Shown here one piece after another: positions 54,073-62,745 of a stretch of DNA of 64,000 nucleotides (its first letter is position 1; the number at the start of each line of letters is the position of its first letter). Below the pieces are notes generated by a model. The model worked only from the letters and a program-made list of their open reading frames with translations, did no database searches and had not been told where the DNA came from. The stretch is from an uncultured Clostridium sp. (lineage in GTDB: Bacteria; Bacillota; Clostridia; TANB77; CAG-508), in NCBI GenBank assembly GCA_900551615.1, contig URWN01000001.1:1-64000 (forward strand), given 5' to 3'. The translations under genes and the position numbers were made by a program.

Positions 54073-54744
54073 ATGAGATTTAGAATAGACTTAAAAATAT
54101 TTATTTTTCTTATAATATTTTACTTTACAAAACAGATTGAAATATATGCCATGATAATGTTATTTGCTCTAATACATGAATTAGGACATTTATTAGCAGG
54201 GCTATTAATGGGAATGAAACCAGAAAAAATTGAATTAATGCCATTTGGAGTATCAATATCATTCAAAATAAAAGTAGAGGAATATAACAAAAAAATAAAA
54301 AAAGGAAATATGTTAGAAATTAAAAAAATTCTAGTAGCACTTGCAGGACCACTAACAAACTTTATAATAATTATAATTGCAAGCAATATAAATATAGATT
54401 TATTTAAAGCACTTATTATAATTTATACAAATTTTCTAATTATGATATTTAATTTATTACCAATTTATCCATTAGATGGAGGAAGAATTTTAAAAGGAAT
54501 TTTACATATAAACTTTGGAATACAAAAATCTGAATTTTATACAAACATAATATCAAAAATTACAGTTACAATTATTACAATACTATCAAGTGTATTAATA
54601 TTATATATACACAATATCGCAATTGCACTAATAGACATGTATTTATGGTATTTGGTAATTAAAGAAGACATAATATACAAAAAAAGAGAAAAAATATTAG
54701 AAAACATTAATAAAAAAACACTTGAAAATGAAACAAATTCATAG
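54073..54744 (+). CDS. spoIVFB: SpoIVFB-type M50 site-2 protease
   Basis: 223 aa, five or six membrane helices. The zinc motif HELGH is in LIHELGHLLAGLLMG (about 35-49), and NLLPIYPLDGGRILKG (about 132-147) gives the third ligand Asp. This is the intramembrane protease that, in sporulating Firmicutes, removes the pro-sequence of sigma-K in the mother cell. The neighbour is a SpoIVFA-like protein and the downstream order minD-minE-rodA fits the Firmicute cell-shape/sporulation cluster. It supports a sporulating or formerly sporulating host. Confidence 0.85.
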   Translation: MRFRIDLKIFIFLIIFYFTKQIEIYAMIMLFALIHELGHLLAGLLMGMKPEKIELMPFGVSISFKIKVEEYNKKIKKGNMLEIKKILVALAGPLTNFIIIIIASNINIDLFKALIIIYTNFLIMIFNLLPIYPLDGGRILKGILHINFGIQKSEFYTNIISKITVTIITILSSVLILYIHNIAIALIDMYLWYLVIKEDIIYKKREKILENINKKTLENETNS

Positions 54745-54777
54745 TAAACTATACTAAAGAAAAAAAGGAGAATTCTA

Positions 54778-56622
54778 ATGATGAAAAATAAAATAAAACA
54801 AGAAAAAGGTGTAACGCTATCAATACTAGTAATAACAATAATAGTGTTACTAATATTAACAAGTACATTAATATACAATGCAAAAGGAAGTATACATATA
54901 CAAAACACAACAAAATTATACAATGACTTAGAATTACTAAGAGAAAAAGTATCAGAATATTATAATGAATATGGAGAAATACCAGGAAAAATTGAATACA
55001 CAAACATAGGAAATCTATCAAATGTATTAAGCAAAAATAATGACACAGGAAAATTTTATGTAATAGATCTAGAAGCGATGAAAGGAATCTCTCTAAATTA
55101 TGGAAAAGACTATGAAAATATAAAAAATAATCCTAATAATGCAAATTCTTATACAGACATATATATAATAAATGAAAACAGCCATAATATTTTCTATGTA
55201 AATGGAGTAACAATAACAAAGGATGATACAAGCACAACATACTACACAGACTATCCTGAACCAGATGAAACAACAGTAGATTTAAGATATATTGAAGGAA
55301 TTTTAATTCCAGATAATTATTACTATATAGGAAAAACAAAAGATAACAGTGGAAATGAACTAATAGTAATTTCAAACAACAAGGAAGACACAATAAATAC
55401 ATCAAATACAAACCAATATACATGGACAAAACAAGTTTCAAATTTAGAAAAAGTGCCAGATAGCGTAAACTTAAGCAGTAACCAAAAAGAATACGAATTT
55501 TTAGAAAGTGCAAATTACAATCAAGGATACTTTAAAAATTCAGAAGGAAAAGTTATTTATAATATAATAAATGAAGATAATTGGTCAGAGGTATATACAA
55601 AAGAAGTCAATTATACAGATAAAAATGGAGATACAGCAAAAATCCCAGAAGGAAGCAAAGTAAGTCTTGCACAAACAATGAATACAGTAAAAAAAGGACT
55701 AGTAATAAAAGACAAAAATGATAATGAATGGGTATGGGTAGAAGTACCCAAAACAGTATTTACAACAGCAAAAAACGCAGACGATTATAATAATATAAAA
55801 GCAGATTTAATAACATATGTAACAGATTATAGAGAAGGCCAAGAAAATAATTGGACAGATGAATGGTATCAGGGATGTGGAATAGATAGCGCTCAAGAAT
55901 ATACAGAAAAGTACAATAAAATGCTAAGTAGTGTATATACAAATAAAGGATTTTGGATATCAAGATACGAAATAGGAGATAGCACAGCAACATTAAAAAA
56001 TGAAACAAGGACAGCTAATAGTGGAGTAAATGGAGAGGCAGTAAGCAAGCCAAATCAAATACCATACAATTACATTACATGCAGTCAAGCTCAAAACTTA
56101 GCAAAAGGAATATCAGCAGATTCCAATAAAACAAGTAGTCTATTATTTGGAATTCAATGGGACTTAACATGTAAATTTCTAGAACAAAACTCTGATTTAA
56201 CAAAAGCTGATATAAAAACAGATAGTACAAATTGGGGAAATTACAGTAATAGTAGTTTAACATTATTTAGAGGAAAATATAATATAAATCCAAGCAGTTC
56301 AACAAGCTTATGGACAGTATATACAACAGATACAACAAACTATGTAACATCATCAAAAACATCAAGCAGTGAAAACTATTATCAATTATTAACAACAGGA
56401 GCATCAAAACAGACAAATAAATTAAATATATATGATTTGGCAGGTAATGTACATGAATTTACATTAGAATATTCAAACTTATCTGACACACCATGTGTCC
56501 ATAGAGGTGTAAGTTTTATGGACAGTGGAAAGACATATCCAGTTTTTTATCATGGACAAAATAAAATTTCGGACATATTTTTACACATACGGTTTCCGTG
56601 CAACACTTTATTAAAAATATAA
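54778..56622 (+). CDS. Pilin-like protein fused to a formylglycine-enzyme-like domain, frameshifted tail
   Basis: 614 aa as written. The N-terminus KGVTLSILVITIIVLLILTS (about residues 9-28) is a type IV pilin-like membrane helix after a short basic leader. Residues about 300-600 follow the sulfatase-modifying/FGE pattern: WVWVEVPKTVF, FWISRYEIGD, FGIQWDLTCKFLE, YDLAGNVHEFTLEY and RGVSFMD. The last 14 residues (LHIRFPCNTLLKI) are wrong for the family. Removing one T from the run at 56578-56582 gives SDIFYTYGFRATLY and a stop at 56612-56614, the normal ending. Such proteins are common in Clostridia and probably surface-exposed. No FGE active-site Cys pair is evident. Confidence 0.72.
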   Translation: MMKNKIKQEKGVTLSILVITIIVLLILTSTLIYNAKGSIHIQNTTKLYNDLELLREKVSEYYNEYGEIPGKIEYTNIGNLSNVLSKNNDTGKFYVIDLEAMKGISLNYGKDYENIKNNPNNANSYTDIYIINENSHNIFYVNGVTITKDDTSTTYYTDYPEPDETTVDLRYIEGILIPDNYYYIGKTKDNSGNELIVISNNKEDTINTSNTNQYTWTKQVSNLEKVPDSVNLSSNQKEYEFLESANYNQGYFKNSEGKVIYNIINEDNWSEVYTKEVNYTDKNGDTAKIPEGSKVSLAQTMNTVKKGLVIKDKNDNEWVWVEVPKTVFTTAKNADDYNNIKADLITYVTDYREGQENNWTDEWYQGCGIDSAQEYTEKYNKMLSSVYTNKGFWISRYEIGDSTATLKNETRTANSGVNGEAVSKPNQIPYNYITCSQAQNLAKGISADSNKTSSLLFGIQWDLTCKFLEQNSDLTKADIKTDSTNWGNYSNSSLTLFRGKYNINPSSSTSLWTVYTTDTTNYVTSSKTSSSENYYQLLTTGASKQTNKLNIYDLAGNVHEFTLEYSNLSDTPCVHRGVSFMDSGKTYPVFYHGQNKISDIFLHIRFPCNTLLKI

Positions 56623-56623
56623 C

Positions 56624-56690
56624 AAACAAAAAAGAATTAAAAATTGATACTTTTTCAGTAGCCTCAAAAAATTTAATTCTTTTTTTGTTT
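56624..56690 (+). terminator. Rho-independent terminator
   Basis: AAAAGAATTAAA pairs with TTTAATTCTTTT, followed by T7-like run. Confidence 0.85.
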
Positions 56691-56753
56691 AGAAAAAAGC
56701 CAAAAAAACTGTAAAAAATTTGTAACATTTTTGAAATATCCCTGTAAAACTAA

Positions 56754-56782
56754 TTGACTTTTAACCCTTTTCGTTGTATTAT
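56754..56782 (+). promoter_or_regulatory. minD promoter
   Basis: -35 TTGACT (56754-56759), 17-bp spacer, -10 TATTAT (56777-56782), 50 bp before the ATG; AAGGAGGAG is the ribosome site. Confidence 0.85.
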
Positions 56783-56831
56783 ATATACATAAAAAAATGA
56801 GAGTTTTTTTAAAATCCTAAGGAGGAGAATT

Positions 56832-57623
56832 ATGGGAGAAGTAATAGTTATAACATCAGGAAAAGGTGGAGTAGGAAAAACAACAACAACAGCAAATTTA
56901 GGATCAAGCTTAGCAGTAGAAGGAAAAAAAGTATGTTTAATAGACACAGATATAGGACTAAGAAACTTAGACGTAGTAATGGGACTAGAAAACAGAATAG
57001 TATATGACATAGTAGACGTTGTAGAAGAAAAATGTAAACTAAGACAAGCATTAATAAAAGATAAAAGATTTAAGGAATTATACCTACTACCAGCCGCACA
57101 AACAAGAGACAAAAGCGCTGTAAATGAAGAACAAATGAAAAAATTAACAGATAAACTAAAAGAAGAATTTGACTATATACTAATAGATTGCCCAGCTGGA
57201 ATTGAACAAGGATTCAAAAATGCTATTGCAGGAGCAGACAGAGCAATAGTAGTAACAACAGCCGAAATATCAGCAATAAGAGATGCAGACAGAATAATCG
57301 GTTTATTAGAATCATCAGAAATTAAAAATCCAGAATTAGTAATAAACAGAATAAGACCTAATATGGTAAGAAAAGGCGAAATGATGGATGTTGACGACAT
57401 AGTAGACCTATTATCAATAGATTTAATAGGTGTAGTACCAGATGATGAATACATAATAACACAAACAAATAAAGGAGAACCAGTAATCCAAAACAAAAAA
57501 GCACCATCAGGAAAAGCATACATAGAAATTGCAAAAAGAGTATTAGGGGAAAAAATAGAAATAACAATACCTGGTAGAGAAAAAGGATTTTGGGCAAAAC
57601 TAAAAAGACTATTTAAAAAATAA
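56832..57623 (+). CDS. minD: Septum-site determining ATPase MinD
   Basis: 263 aa. Deviant Walker A GKGGVGKTTTTANLGSSLA (about residues 9-27), DTDIGLRNLDVVMGLENR (about 40-57), and DCPAGIEQGFKNAIAGADRA (about 118-137) are classic. The C-terminal amphipathic helix FWAKLKRLFKK binds the membrane. With MinE it oscillates or is positioned at poles and blocks FtsZ rings there through MinC (not in this window). Operon with the minE and rodA genes. Confidence 0.96.
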   Translation: MGEVIVITSGKGGVGKTTTTANLGSSLAVEGKKVCLIDTDIGLRNLDVVMGLENRIVYDIVDVVEEKCKLRQALIKDKRFKELYLLPAAQTRDKSAVNEEQMKKLTDKLKEEFDYILIDCPAGIEQGFKNAIAGADRAIVVTTAEISAIRDADRIIGLLESSEIKNPELVINRIRPNMVRKGEMMDVDDIVDLLSIDLIGVVPDDEYIITQTNKGEPVIQNKKAPSGKAYIEIAKRVLGEKIEITIPGREKGFWAKLKRLFKK

Positions 57624-57651
57624 TAATTAGCAAGTGGAGGGATAGGAAATA

Positions 57652-58296
57652 ATGTTTGAAAACATAGTAAACTTCTTTAAAAATATAGGCAAAAAAGAAG
57701 AAAACAAAAAAATACAAGAAAGTTCAAAAGATGCAGCAAAAGAAAGATTGCACTTAGTATTAATGCAAGACAGAGCAAATGTTTCAGCAGACTTTTTAGA
57801 ACTTATGAAACAAGAAATAATAGATGTAATAAAAAAATACATAGAAGTCGACGAAAAAGAGATAGATGTAAGACTAACAAATAAAGAAAATGAAGATGGA
57901 ACAAATGGAGCTCCAGCATTATACGCAAATATTCCTATTCTTAATATAAAAAATGACGCTAGAAAGATAGGCAAAAAAGAAGTAGAAGAAAAAGAAGGAC
58001 AAAAAGAGGAAAAGCAAAAAAATAAAACAGAAAATAAACAAGAATCAAAAGAAAAAACACTCAAAAATGAAAAAATAAAAGAAGAACCACAAGAAACAAA
58101 AGAAAACCAACAAAAAGAAATAGAAGCAAAAGAAAAAATACAAGAAATAATAGATGGAGTAATAGAAGAAGCAGAAAACAAAAAAACAGAAACTGATAAA
58201 ACAGAAACAAATCAAGAAGAACAAAGTAATGTAGCAGAACAAACAAAAGACGAAGAACACCAAGAAAATAAAGAAAAAGTTAAATCAGAAAATTAA
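57652..58296 (+). CDS. minE: MinE with long Glu/Lys-rich C-terminal extension
   Basis: 214 aa, about twice the usual 80-90. Residues 1-95 are MinE: DAAKERLHLVLMQDRANVSA (MinD-binding helix region) and MKQEIIDVIKKYIEVDEKEI. From about residue 108 the protein is almost only Glu, Lys, Gln and Asn and should be disordered or a single coil. It stimulates MinD ATPase and sets the division site. The extension is unusual and could bind another partner or be a repeat expansion. RBS GGAGGGATAGG. Confidence 0.85.
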   Translation: MFENIVNFFKNIGKKEENKKIQESSKDAAKERLHLVLMQDRANVSADFLELMKQEIIDVIKKYIEVDEKEIDVRLTNKENEDGTNGAPALYANIPILNIKNDARKIGKKEVEEKEGQKEEKQKNKTENKQESKEKTLKNEKIKEEPQETKENQQKEIEAKEKIQEIIDGVIEEAENKKTETDKTETNQEEQSNVAEQTKDEEHQENKEKVKSEN

Positions 58297-58316
58297 AAAG
58301 AAAAAGAGTTGATTTA

Positions 58317-59424
58317 ATGAGAAGAAGAGAATTAAAAAATATGGAATGGGGCTTGTTAGTAGTAGCAATAATACTATCAATAATAGGAATAGTTGCACTA
58401 TTTTCAGCCACACAAGAAACAGAATATGATGAATTTAAAAAACAAATAATATGGTTTGCAGTAAGCTTAATAGTAATGGTAATAGTAATGCTAACAAATT
58501 ATGAAACATTAGTAAAACTATCACCAATTTTTTATGGAATATTCTTAATATTACTGGTGGCAGTATTATTTACAAAACCAGTAAATGGAGCAACAAGTTG
58601 GTTTGACATAGGAGGATTTTCATTCCAACCATCAGAATTTGCTAAAGTAGCGGTAATATTATTCTTAGCATTTATAATATCAAAAATACAAGAAAGATAC
58701 GTAGAAGATATAAATAAACCATCAAGGCTATTAATAATATTTGTAGCAGTAGCAATACCACTATTATTAATAATAAAACAACCAGATTATGGAACAGCAA
58801 TGGCATTTTGTATAGCATTAGCAATGATATTATTCACTGCGGGAATAGACAAAAAATATATAATAGGAGCAATAATAATTGCTGGAATATCAATACCAAT
58901 ATTATATAATTTTATATTACCAGAACATGCAAAAAAAAGAATAGATATATTTTTAAATCCAGAATCAGATCCACGTGGAAGCGGATATAATATAATCCAA
59001 TCAAAATTAGCAATAGGAGCAGGGCAATTAACAGGAATGGGACTATTAAAAGGAAATCAAACACAACTAGGATATCTATACCCAAAAACAACAGACTTTA
59101 TTTTCTCTGTAATTGGCGAAGAAATGGGATTTATAGTAGGACGGTACAATTATAGTGCTATATGTTTTTCTGGTCACAAAAGCGATTTACATCGCAAAAA
59201 CAGCTAAAGATACAACAGGGTCACTAATAGCATCAGGAATTGCAGGAATATTTCTATTTCACATGGCAGAAAATATTGGCATGGTAATGGGACTATTACC
59301 GATTACCGGAGTTCCACTATTATTTGTAAGTTATGGTGGAAGTTCAATGATAACAAGTTATATTTTAATAGGAATATTATTAAATATCAGTAGTAAAAGA
59401 CAAAAAACTATATTTGTAAAATAG
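58317..59424 (+). pseudogene. rodA: RodA/FtsW-type SEDS glycosyltransferase, frameshifted
   Basis: Residues up to about 274 read normally: WFDIGGFSFQPSEFAKVAVI, KQPDYGTAMAF, then SGYNIIQSKLAIGAGQLTGM and GEEMGFIVG. Then one extra base (c59142 or an equivalent) shifts the frame and stop follows at 59207. The other frame from 59143 continues GGTIIVLYVFLVTKAIYIAK and runs through MAENIGMVMGLLPITGVPLL and SYGGSSMI to 59424. One base removed gives a normal SEDS protein of about 368 aa. RodA polymerises peptidoglycan strands in the elongasome and is rarely dispensable, so a sequence error is as likely as a true mutation. 20 nt after minE. Confidence 0.88.
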
Positions 59425-59462
59425 GGATTTAGGGACGTTCCTTTTTCTCCCTTTTTGGAGGG

Positions 59463-59495
59463 ATTAAGGGACAGTGCTTTAGTCCTAATTTTTTT
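59463..59495 (+). terminator. Terminator between rodA and dusB
   Basis: ATTAAGGGAC pairs with GTCCTAAT, followed by a T run; more GGGAC-type copies lie just upstream. Confidence 0.7.
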
Positions 59496-59507
59496 ATTGG
59501 AGGAAAT

Positions 59508-60479
59508 ATGTATCTAAAAAAATTAAAAATAGGAAATGTAGAATTAGAAAATAACTTAATATTAGCACCAATGGCAGGAGTAACAGACTTACCATTTAGA
59601 AAAATATGCAAAGAATTTGGACCAGGACTTGTATGCACAGAAATGGTAAGCAGTAAAGCAATATTTCATGATGATTCAAAAACAAAACTACTAATGAACA
59701 CAAAAGGAGAAAAAAGACCAATAAGCATGCAAATATTTGGTAGTGATGAAGAAACAATGGGATATGCATCAAAATATGTATCAGAACTAGCCGATATAGT
59801 AGATATCAATATGGGATGTCCTGCACCAAAAGTAGTAAAAAATGGAGATGGTAGCAAACTTTTACTAGACATAAAAAAAGCAGAAAAAGTAATAAAAGCA
59901 GTTGTTAAAAATTCAAATAAACCAGTAACACTAAAATTAAGAAAAGGGTGGGACTGTGAACATATTGTAGCAACAGAATTTGCAAAAATGGCAGAACAGG
60001 CAGGAGTATCAGCAATCATAATCCATGGAAGAACAAGAACAGAAATGTATTCAGGAAAAGCAGATTTAGATGCCATTAAAAAAGTAAAAGAAGCGGTTAA
60101 CATACCAGTAATAGGAAATGGAGATATAGTTGATGAAGAATCAGCACTAAAAATGTTTGAATATACAGGTGTAGATGGAATAATGATAGGAAGAGGAACA
60201 TTTGGAAATCCATGGATATTCACAAAAATAAAACATTTTTTAGAAACAGGAGAAAAATTACCTGATGTATCAAACAAAGAAAAGCTAAGAGTTATAAAAG
60301 AACAAATAGAACTTGAATTGGAAAATAAACCAGAAGTAACAGCAATTAGAGAAATGAGAAAACACATAGCATGGTATACTAAAAATATGCCAAATTCTAG
60401 TGAGTTTAGATGTGAAATTAATAGAATAGAAGATAAAAATTCATTAATAAAAACAGTAGAAGAATATTTTTTAAGATGA
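59508..60479 (+). CDS. dusB: tRNA-dihydrouridine synthase
   Basis: 323 aa. LAPMAGVTDLPFRKICKEFG (about residues 18-37), GSDEETMGYA, DINMGCPAPKVVKNGDGSKL (about 102-121, catalytic Cys in GCP) and GRTRTEMYSGKADLD (about 172-186) are Dus family hallmarks; NGDIVDEESAL and IGRGTFGNPWIF (about 232-243) hold FMN phosphate. Reduces specific uridines in tRNA D loops with NADPH. DusB is the usual Firmicute form. GGAGG just before ATG. Confidence 0.94.
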   Translation: MYLKKLKIGNVELENNLILAPMAGVTDLPFRKICKEFGPGLVCTEMVSSKAIFHDDSKTKLLMNTKGEKRPISMQIFGSDEETMGYASKYVSELADIVDINMGCPAPKVVKNGDGSKLLLDIKKAEKVIKAVVKNSNKPVTLKLRKGWDCEHIVATEFAKMAEQAGVSAIIIHGRTRTEMYSGKADLDAIKKVKEAVNIPVIGNGDIVDEESALKMFEYTGVDGIMIGRGTFGNPWIFTKIKHFLETGEKLPDVSNKEKLRVIKEQIELELENKPEVTAIREMRKHIAWYTKNMPNSSEFRCEINRIEDKNSLIKTVEEYFLR

Positions 60480-60557
60480 GACAAGTAGAACTGAAGTGAA
60501 CCAAAATTATTAGAAAAAAGTTTGATAATTTTGGTTCATTTCATTATCGACTGTCTC
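60478..60557. terminator. Double-stem hairpin after dusB
   Basis: Inner TGAACCAAAATTAT/ATAATTTTGGTTCA stem within outer GAGACA/TGTCTC; a T run follows on the plus strand. Confidence 0.8.
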
Positions 60558-60561
60558 ATTT

Positions 60562-60735
60562 TTAGTTCTTCTTATAAGGCTTAAAAATATCTGTAAGTCC
60601 TAATAAATAATCACAAGAAGTGCCATAAAATTCAGCTAATTTTATTAAATTATAAATATCTATTGTAATTTCACTAGATTCATATCTTAAATAGGTATGT
60701 AGTGTATATCCAGTATTTTTTAAATGCCGTTTTAG
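60562..60735 (-). pseudogene. XRE-type regulator fragment
   Basis: Reads TLHTYLRYESSEITIDIYNL, then IKLAEFYGTSCDYLLGLTD to a stop at 60562: the second half of an XRE/Cro helix-turn-helix domain. The N-terminal helices are missing, and a stop codon and a probable extra T in the run near 60716-60721 interrupt the frame. No start codon or ribosome site. A dead gene. Confidence 0.65.
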
Positions 60736-60858
60736 TTAAATTTATATCATCCTTATTGATAAAAAACAGTGATAGTAATGAAAATAAGAGATAAAATCTA
60801 AAATGATACTTTATAGAAAAAGGTACAAAAGCTATAATAAGCCCTTGTACCCAAAAAG

Positions 60859-61347
60859 TTAAAAAGCCTTGTTCAGTTCCTTACAATATTTCATAAATGG
60901 TTCAGGTTCTAAAAACTGATCATAAATGTTGACATACAATTGTGCAACTAAATAGGTCCCCACTGGAAAATTATTCATTCTTTCCTTCAAATCATTTATT
61001 ACCCAAGTTTCACTAAAGAATGTATCCATTGTTAAAAAGATGAATGCTACTTGGGTAGGTTTAAGAAATTCTTTTTCTAAATTTTGATACCGTTCAGTAT
61101 ATACAGCTTTCAAGGCTTTTAAAAGAATTGGCAAGTTTGCTTTTATATTGATTTCTTTAAAGAAAGGACAGCTTACATTTAGGTATTCTCTAAATTTATC
61201 TTCACTGTTGTAAAAGTCTTCGATATCACTATCATTTGTCAAAGCAAAAATTTGTGAATTAATGCATAGTGTAGAATATTCTTCCTCCTCAAAATTTTTT
61301 TGAATTGCTTTTTCTGCTAATTCTTTGTAGTCTACTTTTTTATTCAT
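60859..61347 (-). CDS. Unknown helical protein
   Basis: 162 aa. Not recognised. It is helical and acidic, with FFKEINIKANLPILLKALKA near residue 62-81 and FIFLTMDTFFSETWVINDLK in the middle. The ATG follows AGGAGGAAA. Neighbour of the XRE fragment on the same strand, so both might descend from an inserted accessory pair. No function assigned. Confidence 0.55.
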   Translation of the reverse strand: MNKKVDYKELAEKAIQKNFEEEEYSTLCINSQIFALTNDSDIEDFYNSEDKFREYLNVSCPFFKEINIKANLPILLKALKAVYTERYQNLEKEFLKPTQVAFIFLTMDTFFSETWVINDLKERMNNFPVGTYLVAQLYVNIYDQFLEPEPFMKYCKELNKAF

Positions 61348-61556
61348 AATGCTTTCCTCCTATTGGTTGTTAATATATATATTTTAACATATATCAATAA
61401 TATTTTCAATTGATTGATAAAAGATAAAAAATTAAAAAGAAATTTTAAAGAAAAATAAAGTCAAAATTTGCGATGAAAATAGCAAAAAACTAAACATTAA
61501 AACACAAAAAGCCTAATAAAAATTAATAACAAATAATTTTTAGGAGGCTTTTAACT

Positions 61557-62285
61557 ATGCAAAAAAATAAAACAAACCACTACAAAGCACATCATCAAAC
61601 AAAAGAAAAAAATAAAACAAAAATGATAATACTAATATCAGCAATAATAATAGTAATAGCAATATTAGCAACAATTTTAATAAAAAATAACAACAAAACG
61701 GCTAAAAATATAAAAATTGGGAACAATAGTAGTAGTCAAGAAATTGTAGATTACATTTTAAATATTAGTTCATACGAAACACAAATAGAAGTAGAAGTTA
61801 AAAGTAATAAAAACAGCAATAAATACAAAATGAAACAAACATACATAGATAAGAATAACACAACACAAGAAGTAATAGAACCAAGCAATATACAAGGAGT
61901 TAAAATAATAAAAGAAAACAACAATCTAAAAATAGAAAATACGCAACTAAGCCTAACAAGAATCATAGAAAATTATAAAGATATAACACAAAATAATTTA
62001 GATTTAGCAAATTTTATACAAAATTACAAAGACAATACAAATTCAAAATTTAAAGAAGAAAATAATCAAATAATAATGGAAACAACTGCAAAAACAGAAA
62101 ACAATTATCAAAAATACGAGAAACTATATGTATCAAAAGAAAATGGAAAACCAATAAAAATGGAAATAAAAGACACTAACCAAAACACAATAATTTACAT
62201 AATATATAATGAGATAAATATAAATAAAGTAGCAAATGAAAAAATATATGCATTTAAACTATTTTGTACATCAAAAGAAATATAA
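61557..62285 (+). CDS. GerS-like membrane-anchored protein (LolA fold)
   Basis: 242 aa. One N-terminal membrane segment (about residues 23-41) after a basic His/Lys-rich start. The outer domain carries YILNISSYETQIEVEVKSNK (about 62-81), KQTYIDKNNTTQEVIEPSNI and KPIKMEIKDTNQNTIIYIIY, the layout of the LolA-like fold of clostridial GerS and related proteins. GerS is needed for cortex breakdown in spore germination in C. difficile. No lipobox Cys is visible, so this one is membrane-anchored, not lipidated. The germination link is inferred. Confidence 0.65.
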   Translation: MQKNKTNHYKAHHQTKEKNKTKMIILISAIIIVIAILATILIKNNNKTAKNIKIGNNSSSQEIVDYILNISSYETQIEVEVKSNKNSNKYKMKQTYIDKNNTTQEVIEPSNIQGVKIIKENNNLKIENTQLSLTRIIENYKDITQNNLDLANFIQNYKDNTNSKFKEENNQIIMETTAKTENNYQKYEKLYVSKENGKPIKMEIKDTNQNTIIYIIYNEININKVANEKIYAFKLFCTSKEI

Positions 62286-62357
62286 AAAATATTTATCTTT
62301 ACAAACTAATATAAAAAAACACATACTTGACATATACCAATATTAGGAGTGAAGGTT

Positions 62358-62708
62358 ATGGTAATAAAAAGAGGAGATATGTTTTATGCAGATTTAAGTC
62401 CAGTTGTAGGTTCAGAGCAAGGAGGAATAAGACCAGTTCTTATAATTCAAAATGACATGGGAAATAAATATAGTCCAACAGTAATTGCAGCAGCAATAAC
62501 TTCGCAAATGAATAAAACAAAATTACCAACACATATAGAAATTGATTCAGAACAATGTGGATTAAAAAACAACTCAGTTGTTTTAGCAGAACAAATTAGA
62601 ACAATTGATAAAAGCAGATTAAAGGAAAAAATAGGTCATATAGAAGATGAAAAAATAATAAATAAAATAAACAATGCACTTGGCGTAAGCTTTGGGCTAG
62701 AAGAATAA
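62358..62708 (+). CDS. mazF: MazF/PemK-type mRNA endoribonuclease
   Basis: 116 aa from the ATG at 62358, 8 nt after AGGAG; a GTG at 62349 overlaps the site. [20 protein letters not shown] (about residues 4-23, catalytic Arg and neighbours), RPVLIIQND and [20 protein letters not shown] are typical of Firmicute MazF/EndoA. It cleaves mRNA at short sequences. The usual antitoxin gene is not upstream; the preceding gene is the GerS-like one. Antitoxin could be elsewhere or this may be a domesticated gene. Confidence 0.93.
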   Translation: MVIKRGDMFYADLSPVVGSEQGGIRPVLIIQNDMGNKYSPTVIAAAITSQMNKTKLPTHIEIDSEQCGLKNNSVVLAEQIRTIDKSRLKEKIGHIEDEKIINKINNALGVSFGLEE

Positions 62709-62710
62709 AA

Positions 62711-62742
62711 TTCGGGATTAGAGGCAGTCCTCCAATCCCGAA
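62711..62742. terminator. Bidirectional terminator
   Basis: TTCGGGATTAGAGG (62711-62724) pairs with CCTCCAATCCCGAA (62729-62742, one bulge); serves mazF and the convergent HD-GYP gene. Confidence 0.88.
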
Positions 62743-62745
62743 AAA

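Noticed and set aside
59155..59424. Separate 89-aa membrane protein
   Set aside because: It is the C-terminal part of rodA in the other frame; one base removed joins both parts.
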